DNA of 64,000 nt from Knufia peltigerae. Lineage: Eukaryota > Ascomycota > Eurotiomycetes > Chaetothyriales > Trichomeriaceae. Shown piece after piece: positions 22,823 through 33,022 of the stretch (position 1 is the stretch's first letter; each line of letters starts with the position of its first letter). The position numbers and the translations under genes were made by a program. The notes below the pieces were generated by a model, which was not told the origin of the DNA, did not search any database, and was given only the letters and a program-made list of their open reading frames with translations. The stretch lies in assembly GCA_030247855.1 (NCBI GenBank), contig JAPDRN010000047.1:169143-233142 (forward strand), in the 5' to 3' direction.

Positions 22823-23649
22823 ATGTCCACAGCCGTAGTGAAACGGCCATCTCATTCTGAGTACTGGGACGAGCGTTATGCAAAAGTCGGGGCGGACGAG
22901 CAGGTCCACCAGTGGTTTCAATCTTTTAAGGACCTTGTACCATCCTTTAACCAACGTCTATTCAAGGTACGAACGTCGGAAACAAACCCACGGATTCTTC
23001 CTCTAGAATCCGGAGATAGTGTCAGTCTTTTGGGTCGCTCTGGATGAACCTTCGTCACAAGGCTACAATAAGTGAACTCAATTGCCCCAGACCATCCCCA
23101 AAGATTATTCAAGAAGAGGTTACAAGAACCAATAATGCGCCAGTTTCTCGACGGTCGTTGTGCAAACCATATCTCTTCGGCATAGAGATGTTGGTGGCAT
23201 CATCTAGGAGCAAGCCGACGTCCGTTACATGGATCAAATCCCATCTGGGTCGATAGATTTTACCTTTGGTAAAGTAACACTCGATGTTATGATATACGGT
23301 AGCCCTTGGGACCCGCCTGAGGAGGTTTTCGAAAGCACTCGTTGGTATATACAACAGATATGTACATATCTTCGGCTGGGAATGGCCCGTCATGAACGTA
23401 GTGTCTAACTCACAAACTAGATCTTCCGTGTACTCAAAATTCGATTGCGATTTTATTTATGTTACATATCGACAACCTCACTCTATCGAGCCTCTTCTCA
23501 ACTGTGAAGATTTGAACTGGGATATCCAGTTAGACATCCCCGGTGGATCCGAAAGCTCCTTTGACTATTCAGGGGTTGTCCTGAAGAATATCTCTCCTCC
23601 GACGGAGAGCTCCGCCCAAGTTGAGAAAGAGAAAGAAACTCCCAGCTAA
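22823..23649 (+). pseudogene. Decayed METTL13/EEF1A-lysine-methyltransferase-like gene
   Basis: Exon 1 (22823-23020) gives a good methyltransferase start (SEYWDERYAKVGADEQVHQWF) up to the SAM-binding end GDS. A 70-nt intron (23021-23090) joins it to TIPKDYSRRGYKNQ. The frame then meets TAA at 23133 where the family has a hydrophobic residue. It meets TAG at 23205 where Trp would fit (G-I-I-stop-E-Q-A-D-V-R). The next segment (TLDVMIYGSPWDPPEEVFEST) is recognisable. The following intron, 23358-23420, has ATATGT where a GTATGT donor is expected. After IFRVLK at 23421-23438 the frame shifts by one base, and YVTYRQPHSIEPLL continues in another frame to 23649. Four independent lesions make this a pseudogene. 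I have not written a repaired version. Confidence 0.75.
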
Positions 23650-24993
23650 TCATTGGCGTCAGAATCACCGTGGCTTGGATATAAACTTCTAAGACATTTG
23701 ACTCGAAACCAAGAGGCTCACTTCAAAGCATCGACGCAACGACGAAGCATAGAGAAGCAACGACTATGTCCTCGCAGCCTACATTACCAAAGCGATCTTG
23801 ATTCTGCCCCCACATCACCGCCACAGAGGGAGCCTCCGATGTTATTTCGGTTTCTCGATACCTGATGGAGCGCTTTTGAGCCTAGCCTTAGGCTACTTAA
23901 AGATGCGAAAGATAAAGCGGCGTTTAGAGTCCCTTGGACTGCCTACTAATCAGACTTCACCTACCCTCTTGGCGATCCATTTCACTGCACATTACTATCT
24001 GAAGACTAAGACATATCTATACTTAGTTGGAAATATACAGTTGATCCCTGGATTTCTGTTCGATGTTTGACTATTGCAGTTCTGTTGGTCTAATCAGTTT
24101 GGGCATCGCTAGCTCAGGTTGATGAGATCAATAGTTCACACTTTCTATGCTTCGGAGAGGTGGTTTGTCCAATGTCGGTCTTTTCGATACAACCAGACAC
24201 GATACATCATCTGCGGGAATTGGGTCTTCCGCAGATGAAGAGTACTGTAAAGAGTCTATGAATGCTTTTGCTATATCAGGAATTAAGATTTTGCCGAATT
24301 GGGCAAAGCGCATTCAAACGCTCGCCTAGTCTCGTCGAGTTCTAATTCCTGGCTGATCAATCCCTCCCGACAAGCCTATATCTGAGTCCCCATACGGATA
24401 AAACTGGCTCTGCGAGAGCGCCTTGATCGAGTAGGTAGGTACTCTTTTCCCGAACGGGAAATTTCTCTCCCCTTCGGTCTGATTACCGTTGTTCACGTTG
24501 TTTGATCGGAACGCCGAAGCTCGTCGACAAGAGATTCAAGCACCCCCCTACCTTGGGTTGCAGTCTCCTAATCCCGCAGCATGTAGATTGGCCACTGAAG
24601 TCCCACGCTGACAAAAGGCCCGCTCTTGCCCTCGACTGTGACAGTGCTGTTGTGGTTCGGAATTTGCGCGAGATGTACCTTGGCTGCAGCAAATTTATCG
24701 ACCGGCTATCACATTTTAGGGGGGTCTGTCGGTCGACCTCACGGTTCAAGACCATAGCCGTCTTGTACATATATAAAGACTTGGGTTTCTTTCGGAACCC
24801 GTAGGTTCTCCTATACATTACGCTTACTTCTACTACGAGGTTGTTGGTCCTTATATTGAAGAATTAAGAATAGCGTTTTGAATCGAACAAACTTGAACGA
24901 TCTACCTATCGACGAAGTTAGGCACTGTTGCCAGCACAGATTGACATCCCTAGCTCTTTGAGCCTCCTTTCCACACCCAGCCAACTAGCGGAG
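23650..24993. other. AT-rich intergenic region
   Basis: It lies between the methyltransferase pseudogene and the transporter gene. No gene, tRNA or clear repeat is visible. The transporter promoter should lie near the right end. Confidence 0.4.
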
Positions 24994-26772
24994 ATGAAAG
25001 ACCTCATCCGAGAAGCACCTCTAGGCAAGGTCATCCGATATATTACGAACAATACATGGTTGCTCTACCCCGAGGAAGAAGCCAACTTTGCACTACCTCC
25101 GGAATACCAAGCTGCACTCGATCATGCCGAGAAGAAAGGTCAGGGTTCTCCCAATACTTCGTTAAATGGGTTTACTGCCACTCTCGATGGAAATCGCGCC
25201 ACTCGCCCCGACGTCGAGAACACACTGGAACATCTGGAGCCGGTGCTTTCCTTTACCCAGAGCATGAAATCGCTCAAGTACGACAAAGAGCGTATCGAGG
25301 CTGAGGGTCAGCTCGACATGAGTCGTACCAAATCTATCCCCATCCGTCCTGTCGAGACCAATTCCGGCGTTATCCTCGTCGACTGGTATACCACCGATGA
25401 TCAATCCAACCCTCAAAACTGGTCCGCTCTGAAGCGTGGATGGGTCGTCTTCATCATCTGTGCGTACAATTGGGTTACCTACATCGCTGGCTCTCTATGG
25501 GTCCCCGCACAGCCGGGAATCCAAGAGCACTTTGGAGTCGATATCCAAGTTGGCTCGCTCGGTCTGTCCATGTTCGTTGTAGGCTACGGCCTTGGCCCTC
25601 TGCTCTTTGGTCCCATCACCGAAATTCCCGTCGTTGGCCGCCACTCAGTCTACCTCCTGACCTTTTTCGTCTACTTCATCCTCACCATACCGACCGCCTC
25701 AATCAACAGCTACGCTGCTATCATCGTGCTACGATTCCTCTCGGGTTTCTTTGGCTCTCCGGCGATTGGCATCGGAGGCGCCTCGATCGGAGATGTTATG
25801 AGCTTCACCTACTTCCCATACGGGCTGGGCTGGTGGATCTTGTCATTCTGGGCTGGCCCATCGCTGGGCCCCACCGTCGGCGGATTTGCTGCCATGGCTA
25901 AAGGCTGGCGATGGCCCCTGTGGGAAGTTGTCTGGGTTTCCGCGCCCATGTTGGCGCTCTTGTTCTTTTGTACCCCGGAGACACTGGCTTCCAACATCCT
26001 GATGCGGCGGGCCAAGCGTCTGCGCAAACTCACCGGCAATGACCGCCTACGATCTCAAGGTGAGATCGATCAAGACGGCCTCTCAATGACCAATATTGTG
26101 AAGGAAACTCTACTCCGCCCCCTTGAGATCATGGCCAAAGACCCGTCGGTCTTCTTTACAAACCTATACACCGCCTATTTCTACGCAACCTATTACACAT
26201 TTTTCTCGGTCTTCGACGTGGTCTTTCCGAGGTTTTATGGTTTCAACCTGGGCGAGACCGGCAACGCATTTCTAGCGTGCGAGATTGGCTCCGTGCTTGG
26301 TCACATCATATACTTCAGCTACCTGTATTTTTACATGGTACCCGACAACAAAAAGAACGGCTTTCGCGAACAGGAACACCGCCTCCACCCGGCCGTGTTG
26401 GGCTCCCTGGGCCTGCCTATCGGCTTATATATCTTTGCCTGGACCGCCGACTCCAACATCCACTGGGTGGTGCCTCTTGTTGGTGTCGTCATCTTCACTG
26501 TCGGCGGCTACCTCGTTATCCAGGGTCTTTTTGTCTACATCCCCATTTCATACCCGAATTACGCCGCCTCCCTCTTCACTGGCAATGATTTTTTCCGCTC
26601 TGCAATGGCCGCCGGCTCAGTTCACTTCGCTAAGCCCCTTTTCAAAAACCTTGGCGTTCACAATGGCGTCACTGTCCTCGCTTCTGTCGGCTGTCTAGGT
26701 GTGGTGGGTTGTTGGGCGCTGTGGTATTTTGGCGCCCGTCTGCGCGCAGCTTCCAAATTTGCTCAAAGCTGA
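24994..26772 (+). CDS. MFS drug:H+ antiporter, Flr1/DHA1-like
   Basis: The first in-frame ATG is at 24994 and gives 592 residues without introns; the frame extends 66 nt upstream without another ATG. A cytosolic N-terminus of about 140 residues (MKDLIREAPLGKVIRYI ... LLYPEEE) precedes 12 predicted membrane segments. The segment before the first helix (DQSNPQNWSALKRGW) is the usual DHA1 entry motif. The loop between helices 2 and 3 reads GPITEIPVVGRHSVY, close to the consensus G-P-x-S-E-x-x-G-R-R of Flr1-type pumps. The family exports fungicides, polyamines or secondary metabolites across the plasma membrane. With the oxidoreductases and GST downstream it suggests a detoxification or metabolite cluster; the substrate is unknown. 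Confidence 0.85.
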   Translation: MKDLIREAPLGKVIRYITNNTWLLYPEEEANFALPPEYQAALDHAEKKGQGSPNTSLNGFTATLDGNRATRPDVENTLEHLEPVLSFTQSMKSLKYDKERIEAEGQLDMSRTKSIPIRPVETNSGVILVDWYTTDDQSNPQNWSALKRGWVVFIICAYNWVTYIAGSLWVPAQPGIQEHFGVDIQVGSLGLSMFVVGYGLGPLLFGPITEIPVVGRHSVYLLTFFVYFILTIPTASINSYAAIIVLRFLSGFFGSPAIGIGGASIGDVMSFTYFPYGLGWWILSFWAGPSLGPTVGGFAAMAKGWRWPLWEVVWVSAPMLALLFFCTPETLASNILMRRAKRLRKLTGNDRLRSQGEIDQDGLSMTNIVKETLLRPLEIMAKDPSVFFTNLYTAYFYATYYTFFSVFDVVFPRFYGFNLGETGNAFLACEIGSVLGHIIYFSYLYFYMVPDNKKNGFREQEHRLHPAVLGSLGLPIGLYIFAWTADSNIHWVVPLVGVVIFTVGGYLVIQGLFVYIPISYPNYAASLFTGNDFFRSAMAAGSVHFAKPLFKNLGVHNGVTVLASVGCLGVVGCWALWYFGARLRAASKFAQS

Positions 26773-27552
26773 ACGTGCCGGCGACCCATCTTCCCCAAAG
26801 CTGGTTTGGTATTCACTCCTCGCGACACCGTTAATCATATGTACTTGGGTTCCGCTGGTGCCCATGCTGTGGCGACTTGCAATTTTTCAAGAGCGGCAAA
26901 GATGAAGAGCAGTGCACCTCGAACTGGGTTGAATCCGTAAGGTGGAATGAACAAGCGCGAGTGCGTACTTCGAGAAATTTAGAATAGCGATTGAGAGCTC
27001 AAATTTATAAGCTGGTCGAGGTCTCAACAAGAAAATTTGATATGATACAGATAAGACGATTCAAATGCTGGGGTGCGCATCGTTCCCTGCGGCGTCTTGA
27101 GTTGCAGAGAAGACAGGTCATGTCGCTGCACAATCAGCGAGACTATCTCTTCCTCCGTCGACCTTCGGTACGTCTTTCGACAAGAGCGTGAGAAAGAAAA
27201 GTCCGGGCCGGGCTGATGGAAAGGAAATGAAAGGCATCGAGGGCATTCGAGCGTGTCTGCAAGAGCTCGTCCTTCGGACTACGCGAAAACTGGGGCTGTT
27301 CGATAAGTGGATCCCGCGGACGAGCGAGCATGACTGGGAATGGAAGAGTAGAATGGAGCAAGTCAGGACGAAATTCCAGCTGTGAGAGCGCACAATTTAC
27401 AAGGATGAGACAATACTCCGAGATTCCTTCACTTCCACGTTTCAAATTCTCTGACCACGTTTTTTGTCATGGAACGTATCTATATTGACTTTTTCTTGTG
27501 CAATCACCCCGGAGTCCCTTGAGATATGATGAGTTGCGGCGTTGCGAGTCCC
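26773..27552. other. Intergenic region
   Basis: Convergent spacer after the transporter and the oxidoreductase genes. Only short, unconvincing open frames. Confidence 0.4.
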
Positions 27553-28810
27553 CTAGGCGATCTTGATCGCGACCTTGCCCACATGTTTCTGAGTAGTCTG
27601 CACACGTCTGCCATCAGCATGCAAGAAGCGACATTTGAAGAACGACAATGCAGCAAGTTACGGTGAAAGATACTCACCAGATATTCCAAACTCTCGCGCA
27701 GCTCTTCGAGGGCAAAAATCTTCTTATCAACAACGGGCTGGATCTTGTTCGCTTCCATGCACGCCATCATTTCCTCCATCTGCACCTTTGATCCGACGTG
27801 GATGCCACGCAGGGTGAATACCCTCTTGAGAGTCTCCATGATGCTTTCTGGAGGGTCAAAGCCCGTGACCAGCCCGATGACGGTGATGGTTCCTTCGATC
27901 TTGATCGCCTGAATACCATGGCCCATGGTGTCTGTTCCGCCGACTTCGATGATGTTGTCAAAGCCGGCCTGACCAGGGGTCAGGCTCCGCGCCGTCAATC
28001 CCCAGCTCTGGTCATCGTTGTAGTTGATGACATGATCAGCGCCGAGGCGTTTCAGGACGTCGAATTTCGCGGGGGACGAGGTCGTGGCGACAACGCGGGC
28101 ACCACCGGCTTTGGTAAACTGTGCGACACACGAAACGGTCAGCGTCTTGCTTGATATTTTCTGTCGGCATCAATGAGTCTTACGGCCAACTCACCTGCAC
28201 TGCAAAGAGGCTCACGCCGCCCGTCCCCTGCACCAACACCCAGTCGCCAGGCTTGAGCGGTTTGCCACCGTAAAGCGCATTCCACGCCGTGACAGCCGCG
28301 TCTGAGAGAGTTGCGCCTTCGATATACGACAGGTTGCTGGCAAGCCGTACCACGCCTGTCTCGTCATAGACACCATATTCCTGAAACGTCCCGTCCTCAG
28401 TCCCGCCAACTCCACCTCTCAGCATGGCCACAGCATCGAGTGACCCGAACTGATGCCCTGGGTTGAACAACGTCGCCACGCGATCTCCGACCTTGAACTT
28501 GGTCACCTTGTCGCCAACCTGCACGATCTCGCCGGCTCCGTCTGAGCCGCCCACGACCGGTAAGTTGAGGGAGTATGGGAAGTCGCCCTGTTCGGGCCGT
28601 GGGATTAGAATTGGGTTTCAACGGAAGGTGGCTCTGCAGACCTACTCTTGGAATCATGATGTCGCGAAAGTTGATGGCCGCGGCGTGCAGCTTGACCAGA
28701 ACCTGATGCCCATCTGGCTTTGCCACAGGGCCTTGTTCAAGCTTGTACTCATCAAGCCCTCTTTTAGTGCCGTGGATGACCCATTTCTTTTGTACTGATG
28801 GGGCAGTCAT
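27553..28810 (-). CDS. MDR-superfamily NAD(P)H oxidoreductase (zinc-type alcohol dehydrogenase-like)
   Basis: Four exons encode 347 residues: 28646-28810, 28195-28587, 27678-28118 and 27553-27597. All introns are GT/AG and fall between codons. An N-terminal GroES-like domain (HQVLVKLHAAAINFRDIM ... VVGGSDGAGEIVQVG) leads into a Rossmann fold with VLVQGTGGVSLFAVQFTKAGGARVVATTSS. The cysteines that hold structural and catalytic zinc in classical alcohol dehydrogenases are absent. A quinone- or enoyl-reductase-type activity is therefore more likely than alcohol oxidation. The last exon is only 45 nt and supplies TTQKHVGKVAIKIA. The natural substrate cannot be read from the sequence. It ends about 0.8 kb from the transporter in a tail-to-tail arrangement. 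Confidence 0.88.
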
Positions 28811-29587
28811 CTTCAATCGACCTCTACAGATCCTGTAGCCGGATATTTGCTGCCGAGATATTTAATTACTTTAGAAATTTGGAAGTGTTGGAAGATGCGA
28901 CCGGTAACAGTGTACTCGACAGCTTTATATCGCCTTGAGCTTCAGTCAGCGAGAAATTTGTCGTCTTGAATGACCCATGCAGCATCATGACTCACAGAGT
29001 GTTTGCATTTCCTCGGTTTAGACTTGAATGGAAAGCTTTACATTCCATCTTTGGGCGCAGGTAGACTTATTTTGATCATGAATCTGCACCATATCGAGAC
29101 TAGGTCGAAAGTGGATGTAATTAAAGTATCTCCTTAAAGGGAAATAGGAAGGGGTACAACTACTCGCACAACGAAATCTCGTAGCTGAAAGCATAGGAGT
29201 AAGAAGCCACTTTTCGAGACTGTGGGATTCGTGTTGACATGATAGAAGGGAGTCTCCCTGCTCCCAGTCCTTATATTTTGTATAGACTGATCAGAATTGT
29301 TTATATGAAGTTTAAAGAAAAGTTAGTCACTTGTCTTCGGTAGATCGCTCCCTACCATATCATACTCCTGTGGCTACGTAGTCATTCTGTAGTTCGTCAA
29401 GCGCTTCAGATAAGCTCAGTTCTCGGTTAAAAGGCTGGTGGTCAGAGTCATAATCTAGGCCTAAAGATTCCACTGGCACTCTTTTCGGCAGAATATCATT
29501 TATTTGGCTACAAGAGCGCGTATCAAACAGTCAGAGCAGGTCACAGTGGGAGTGCAATCTTTGACCCTTGCTCATGACACTGATTTC
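28811..29587. other. Intergenic region
   Basis: It carries the oxidoreductase promoter and the 3' flank of the regulator gene. No gene or repeat seen. Confidence 0.4.
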
Positions 29588-31233
29588 TCACTTTCTGAAT
29601 GATTGTACCTCCTCCCAGAACATTTGGATCAGTGGAGAAATGGCTTTTTCTGACCAGATGAACTGCTCCATAATTGCGACCAGGTCACTCCATGAGCGAA
29701 TCAGTGTTGCCAGTTTGGAGGCATGCTGACGTCGAATTAGCAGTATGTAGTCTTTGCGAACGATACCCGGGGCAGCAAGAGCGCCTCCCAGGTAAAGCAG
29801 CCACGCCAGCAAGTCAAAATGCCCCGTCCAGATGGAATCGTCGACTTGACGACCGGCTTGCAACATTTGTGCTGAAACATGGTTCGGAACCAATGACAGC
29901 CGCCAGATCTTACAGCAAAGCAGGCTTGCAGTAAGATACCCTGCTAGTCGACACAATTCTGCAAGTGGGGAAAGACCTGGCAGGCCGCACAGTCTCGACT
30001 GTACTGAAGCTTGCTGGTTGTCCATATCGACCATCGACGCTGTGTCCTCGGGATCGTAAACGGCGGAATCACGGATCATCTTTAAGGCGTGGATATCCTC
30101 GAAAACTCTGGTGAGTTCCTCTCCGAGTACATCCACCCTGGACTGGAAGCCGGAAGGAAGCACGAAGATTTCGGGAGCAAGAGCATCTCGGTGCCAGTGC
30201 ATCTCGTGAAAGGTATGGTGGTTGACAGCACGAGTGGTCGACGTGACAAGATGAGCATACAAGTCTTGCCTATTCTCTGCGTCAGTCGTCGGTAAGCTGT
30301 GACCAGCCTCGTTTGCTACTTACCAGAAAATAGCACGCTTGATACCATCTGTCAGAAGCAGTCGCTCCGAGCTCGTTGATCGGAGCAGTGTCATCACGGC
30401 TGTAAGGTGTATTTCAGTTTCTGACCTCATACCTAGACGAATCTGGCAATCTCACAAAGTCAGTCATGCTCTGCGAAGTTAAGCTTGGCTTGACTCTGAC
30501 CTCGATCCCTGCAAGCAGAAGAATGGCACCTATTGTCGACACGATAGAAGTCGAGTCATGATCACTAATGCGCCGTCTTAGTGCTTTGAAAGTTTCCGCT
30601 TGATGGTGTAGACTTTGGCCACCCAGCCTGTTGCCCGAGGTTGCGAAAGTAGTTGTCAACAAGACAGCGTTCAACAAAGCGAGGTCGTCGACGCCCGCTC
30701 GGAAAACTGAGCGAAAAGTTTGGAAGTTTGCATCATCTCCGAGTCCGAAAACAGGCTCAATAGCCTCCTTGGCTTTTTCTGAGCCATTGGTAAGCACTGT
30801 ACGGCCTCGTTCAAGGATACGAGGACTTGCCGTTTCCCAACAATCTTTGCAAATATAGATGATTGGGGAATGAGGTCGTAGGTGGCAGCCGCAGTGCTCT
30901 GAAAATGACCGCTGGTGATGAGACCAGAGGATCGGTCTGCACCGCTCGTTCCTGCGTGGATGCTGTTCTGAAATTCTGATTGGCGGCTTGTTCTTGTCGC
31001 CTTTTCTTTTGCAAGGCCTGCTTGACGGCATGAGAGCGTACAGAACGCTGAATAGCACGGCTTTGGGCTTCACCGGGATCCTGGATAGAGACAAAACGAA
31101 AAGCTTCGTCCCCTTTGGACGTGGCATCAATCGATGGACTTACTTCCGGCGAAGGCACCATCTCAGACTGTGACCTCTCGGTGTCCCGAATGTCGACACA
31201 TACAAGCGGGTTGAGTTCTTGTGTAAGAAACAT
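29588..31233 (-). CDS. Fungal_trans_2-type transcription regulator, reading frame broken near 30.85 kb
   Basis: The 5' part (ATG at 31233) carries FRFVSIQDPGEAQSRAIQRSVRSH, the N-terminal block typical of Zn-cluster-less fungal regulators. It stays open to 30811. The regulatory domain (VDDLALLNAVLLTTTFATSG) is in another frame, open from 31130. It continues through exons 30324-30442 and 29588-30269 over well-formed introns (30443-30500, 30270-30323). The second junction restores IFWQDLYAHLVT, a hallmark of the family. The first frame must therefore shift between about 30.93 and 30.81 kb. No normal intron of suitable length (3n+1) is visible there. A one-base indel, an unusual intron or a sequencing error would explain it. 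It may be a pseudogene or a regulator of the neighbouring enzymes. Confidence 0.6.
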
Positions 31234-31729
31234 ATATATTTTTCCAAACCCGGTATAGTAAGGGCTCTCGATATAATGACGTTGTGATTTGTCAGGAGCA
31301 GTAGATTGGCTCTGTACGACTAGGTTAGATCTAGATAACTCGGCGAATTTGTCATCATTGTACGGAGTACTTGTAGGCTATTAAATGGCTGGTGGATGCG
31401 TTTATCAGGGGTAGATCCCAAGGGGGAATACAATATGAACGAGCTGACATCTTCCCTCCACTTCCTACTGCCGCCCATACTGGAAGGACTGCGATGATAT
31501 GATGGCGTCCTTCGAATACTGTTAAGAAACTGTGGTCTCGTGCTCTTGAGTTTCTGTCCAATTCGTCTCCCTTCATTCAGCCCCTTCGCCTGAGGCTAGA
31601 CTCCATGATCCTCAGCAGACTTCCGTCACCGCGGGTGCGTACAACGCGTTGGGCTTTTCGCGTGCCCATTTTTGGTACAGCTCGTACAGCCGTTCCGCTA
31701 GCGCTCGCAATTCACATGTCGTGATGCTT
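31234..31729. other. Intergenic region
   Basis: Holds the regulator's promoter and a TACGGAGTA motif at 31361-31369. No gene seen. Confidence 0.4.
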
Positions 31730-31966
31730 TTAAGAACTCGGCTCGTGGCTCTGCTCGGTCACTGGCGCCGGCGGATATTTCTCTAACAGCTTGGCCGGGC
31801 GAATGGGCCGAGTCGTGAGATTGCCACAACAGTTGGGGCATGTCCGATTTTCGAAGTTGTTGGCGCAATCCGGGCACCATGTACATTCGAAAGAGCAAAT
31901 ATATGTCTCTGCCTCAGGAGGAAGACTTTTGTGACAACGTTCACACTGAGACTTCAGAAGAAGCAT
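31730..31966 (-). CDS. DUF1272-type small zinc-binding protein
   Basis: Starting at the ATG at 31966 the protein has 78 residues. It has two Cys pairs, CERCHKSLPPEAETYICSFEC and CPDCANNFENRTCPNCCG, and a tail TTRPIRPAKLLEKYPPAP. This matches DUF1272, a family of small proteins common in bacteria, in which the cysteines are expected to bind zinc. The family's function is unknown. The frame continues upstream without a better start. DUF1272 is mainly bacterial, so transfer into the fungus is possible, but fungal members may exist. It sits next to LTR-like repeats in the accessory cluster. Confidence 0.8.
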   Translation of the reverse strand: MLLLKSQCERCHKSLPPEAETYICSFECTWCPDCANNFENRTCPNCCGNLTTRPIRPAKLLEKYPPAPVTEQSHEPSS

Positions 31967-32092
31967 CTTCAATGTTGCTGTAAGCGCAAATGTTCTTAAG
32001 GACGAAATGATTATTGTCAGATAAGAGTCAAGACGCTCCAGGTTGTGCATAAATAAGAAAGTGAACCCCGGTAGCAGCCTGGCAGTCGCCTT

Positions 32093-32288
32093 ATGAGGTC
32101 ACATATAAGGTCACATGTAAGGTCACATATGTGATTCTAGCGTGAGGGGTCGGAGACACTTAATTCTGATCGCTACATTTGCTTACATACTTTTACGTAT
32201 ATATAGCGGCCAGCCTCTCTTTCACTTGTAGTTAGTCAATTCAATTCTCTTCGCGCCGCTACAACCACACATATGAGGTCACATATAA
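32093..32288. repeat. LTR-like remnant flanked by identical 16-mers
   Basis: ATGAGGTCACATATAA occurs at 32093-32108 and again at 32273-32288, as direct repeats 180 bp apart. After the left copy, AGGTCACAT is repeated in tandem. Between them lies a TATATAG box followed by a pyrimidine-rich segment ending CAACCACACA. The layout resembles a solo LTR or short retroelement remnant, but no clean target-site duplication was found. Confidence 0.5.
32200..32271 (+). repeat. Copy 1 of a ~72-bp dispersed repeat
   Basis: Starts TATATAGCGGCCAGCC and ends GCTACAACCACACA. It is nearly identical to 36448-36518 in the same orientation, with only about three small differences. Confidence 0.9.
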
Positions 32289-33022
32289 CCTGTCATCCTT
32301 CTCCTCGAGTGTCCGTCTGAATGGCCAGGAGAAGGTGATAGGCAGCTAGCGAGACCGTAGTCTCTGACAGCCTGTGTGGTTGGTATGGCCCTCCTCCGTC
32401 CCCGCTCGAAATTAAAATTGGCTTATTACTAGATGAGTAAAATGTAGTTCTTTCCGAAAACGAAGTAGTTCGGAGTTCCGTATCCCACTATTCATGTTTC
32501 GTCATCAGGACTGACGTGCGTAGTATAGAAGTGGATTTCCCCGACTCATGATGATCGGCTAGTCAGCCAAATAAAGCGGCGTCGAGCCCAGGGCGTACAT
32601 TGGTGTCAGCCTGTCCCTATTGACCTATTGCGGCTTACGTCTGTGTAGCTGAGCCGTTTGATCGATGCAGTTGATGACAGTCCGGTAGAGCAGTCGACGG
32701 CTGCCCAACACGGTAACTCAAACCTCCATTGTATCAATCCAGAGCTTGTACTAGGGGCCTCCCTTGACACCTTTGGCCATGCTAGTTACTGTAACCACTA
32801 TAAGGGATGAGTAACAATGACAAGACCTGAAGAGCGGCAGGCACCAGTTGGCCGGACCATGAGTACTATAAAGTTGGCGTGAGCTCCCTCCTCCAGACCA
32901 TACATGTACTGCAGACGACCCAATTAGGCACTGATCACTAACACCAACTACTGTACTCACAGTAATCGTCCTAGCCTGAACGCCTCAACACCTTGCTCGC
33001 AATAAGACAGGCCCCTTACGCC

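Larger units (their letters stand above)
31967..33022. other. Repeat-bearing intergenic region upstream of the OYE-like gene
   Basis: It contains three tandem AGGTCACAT units (32093-32130), an LTR-like fragment (32200-32271) and a second copy of the 16-mer ATGAGGTCACATATAA. The promoter of the OYE-like gene should lie at the right end. No coding gene is seen. Confidence 0.5.
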
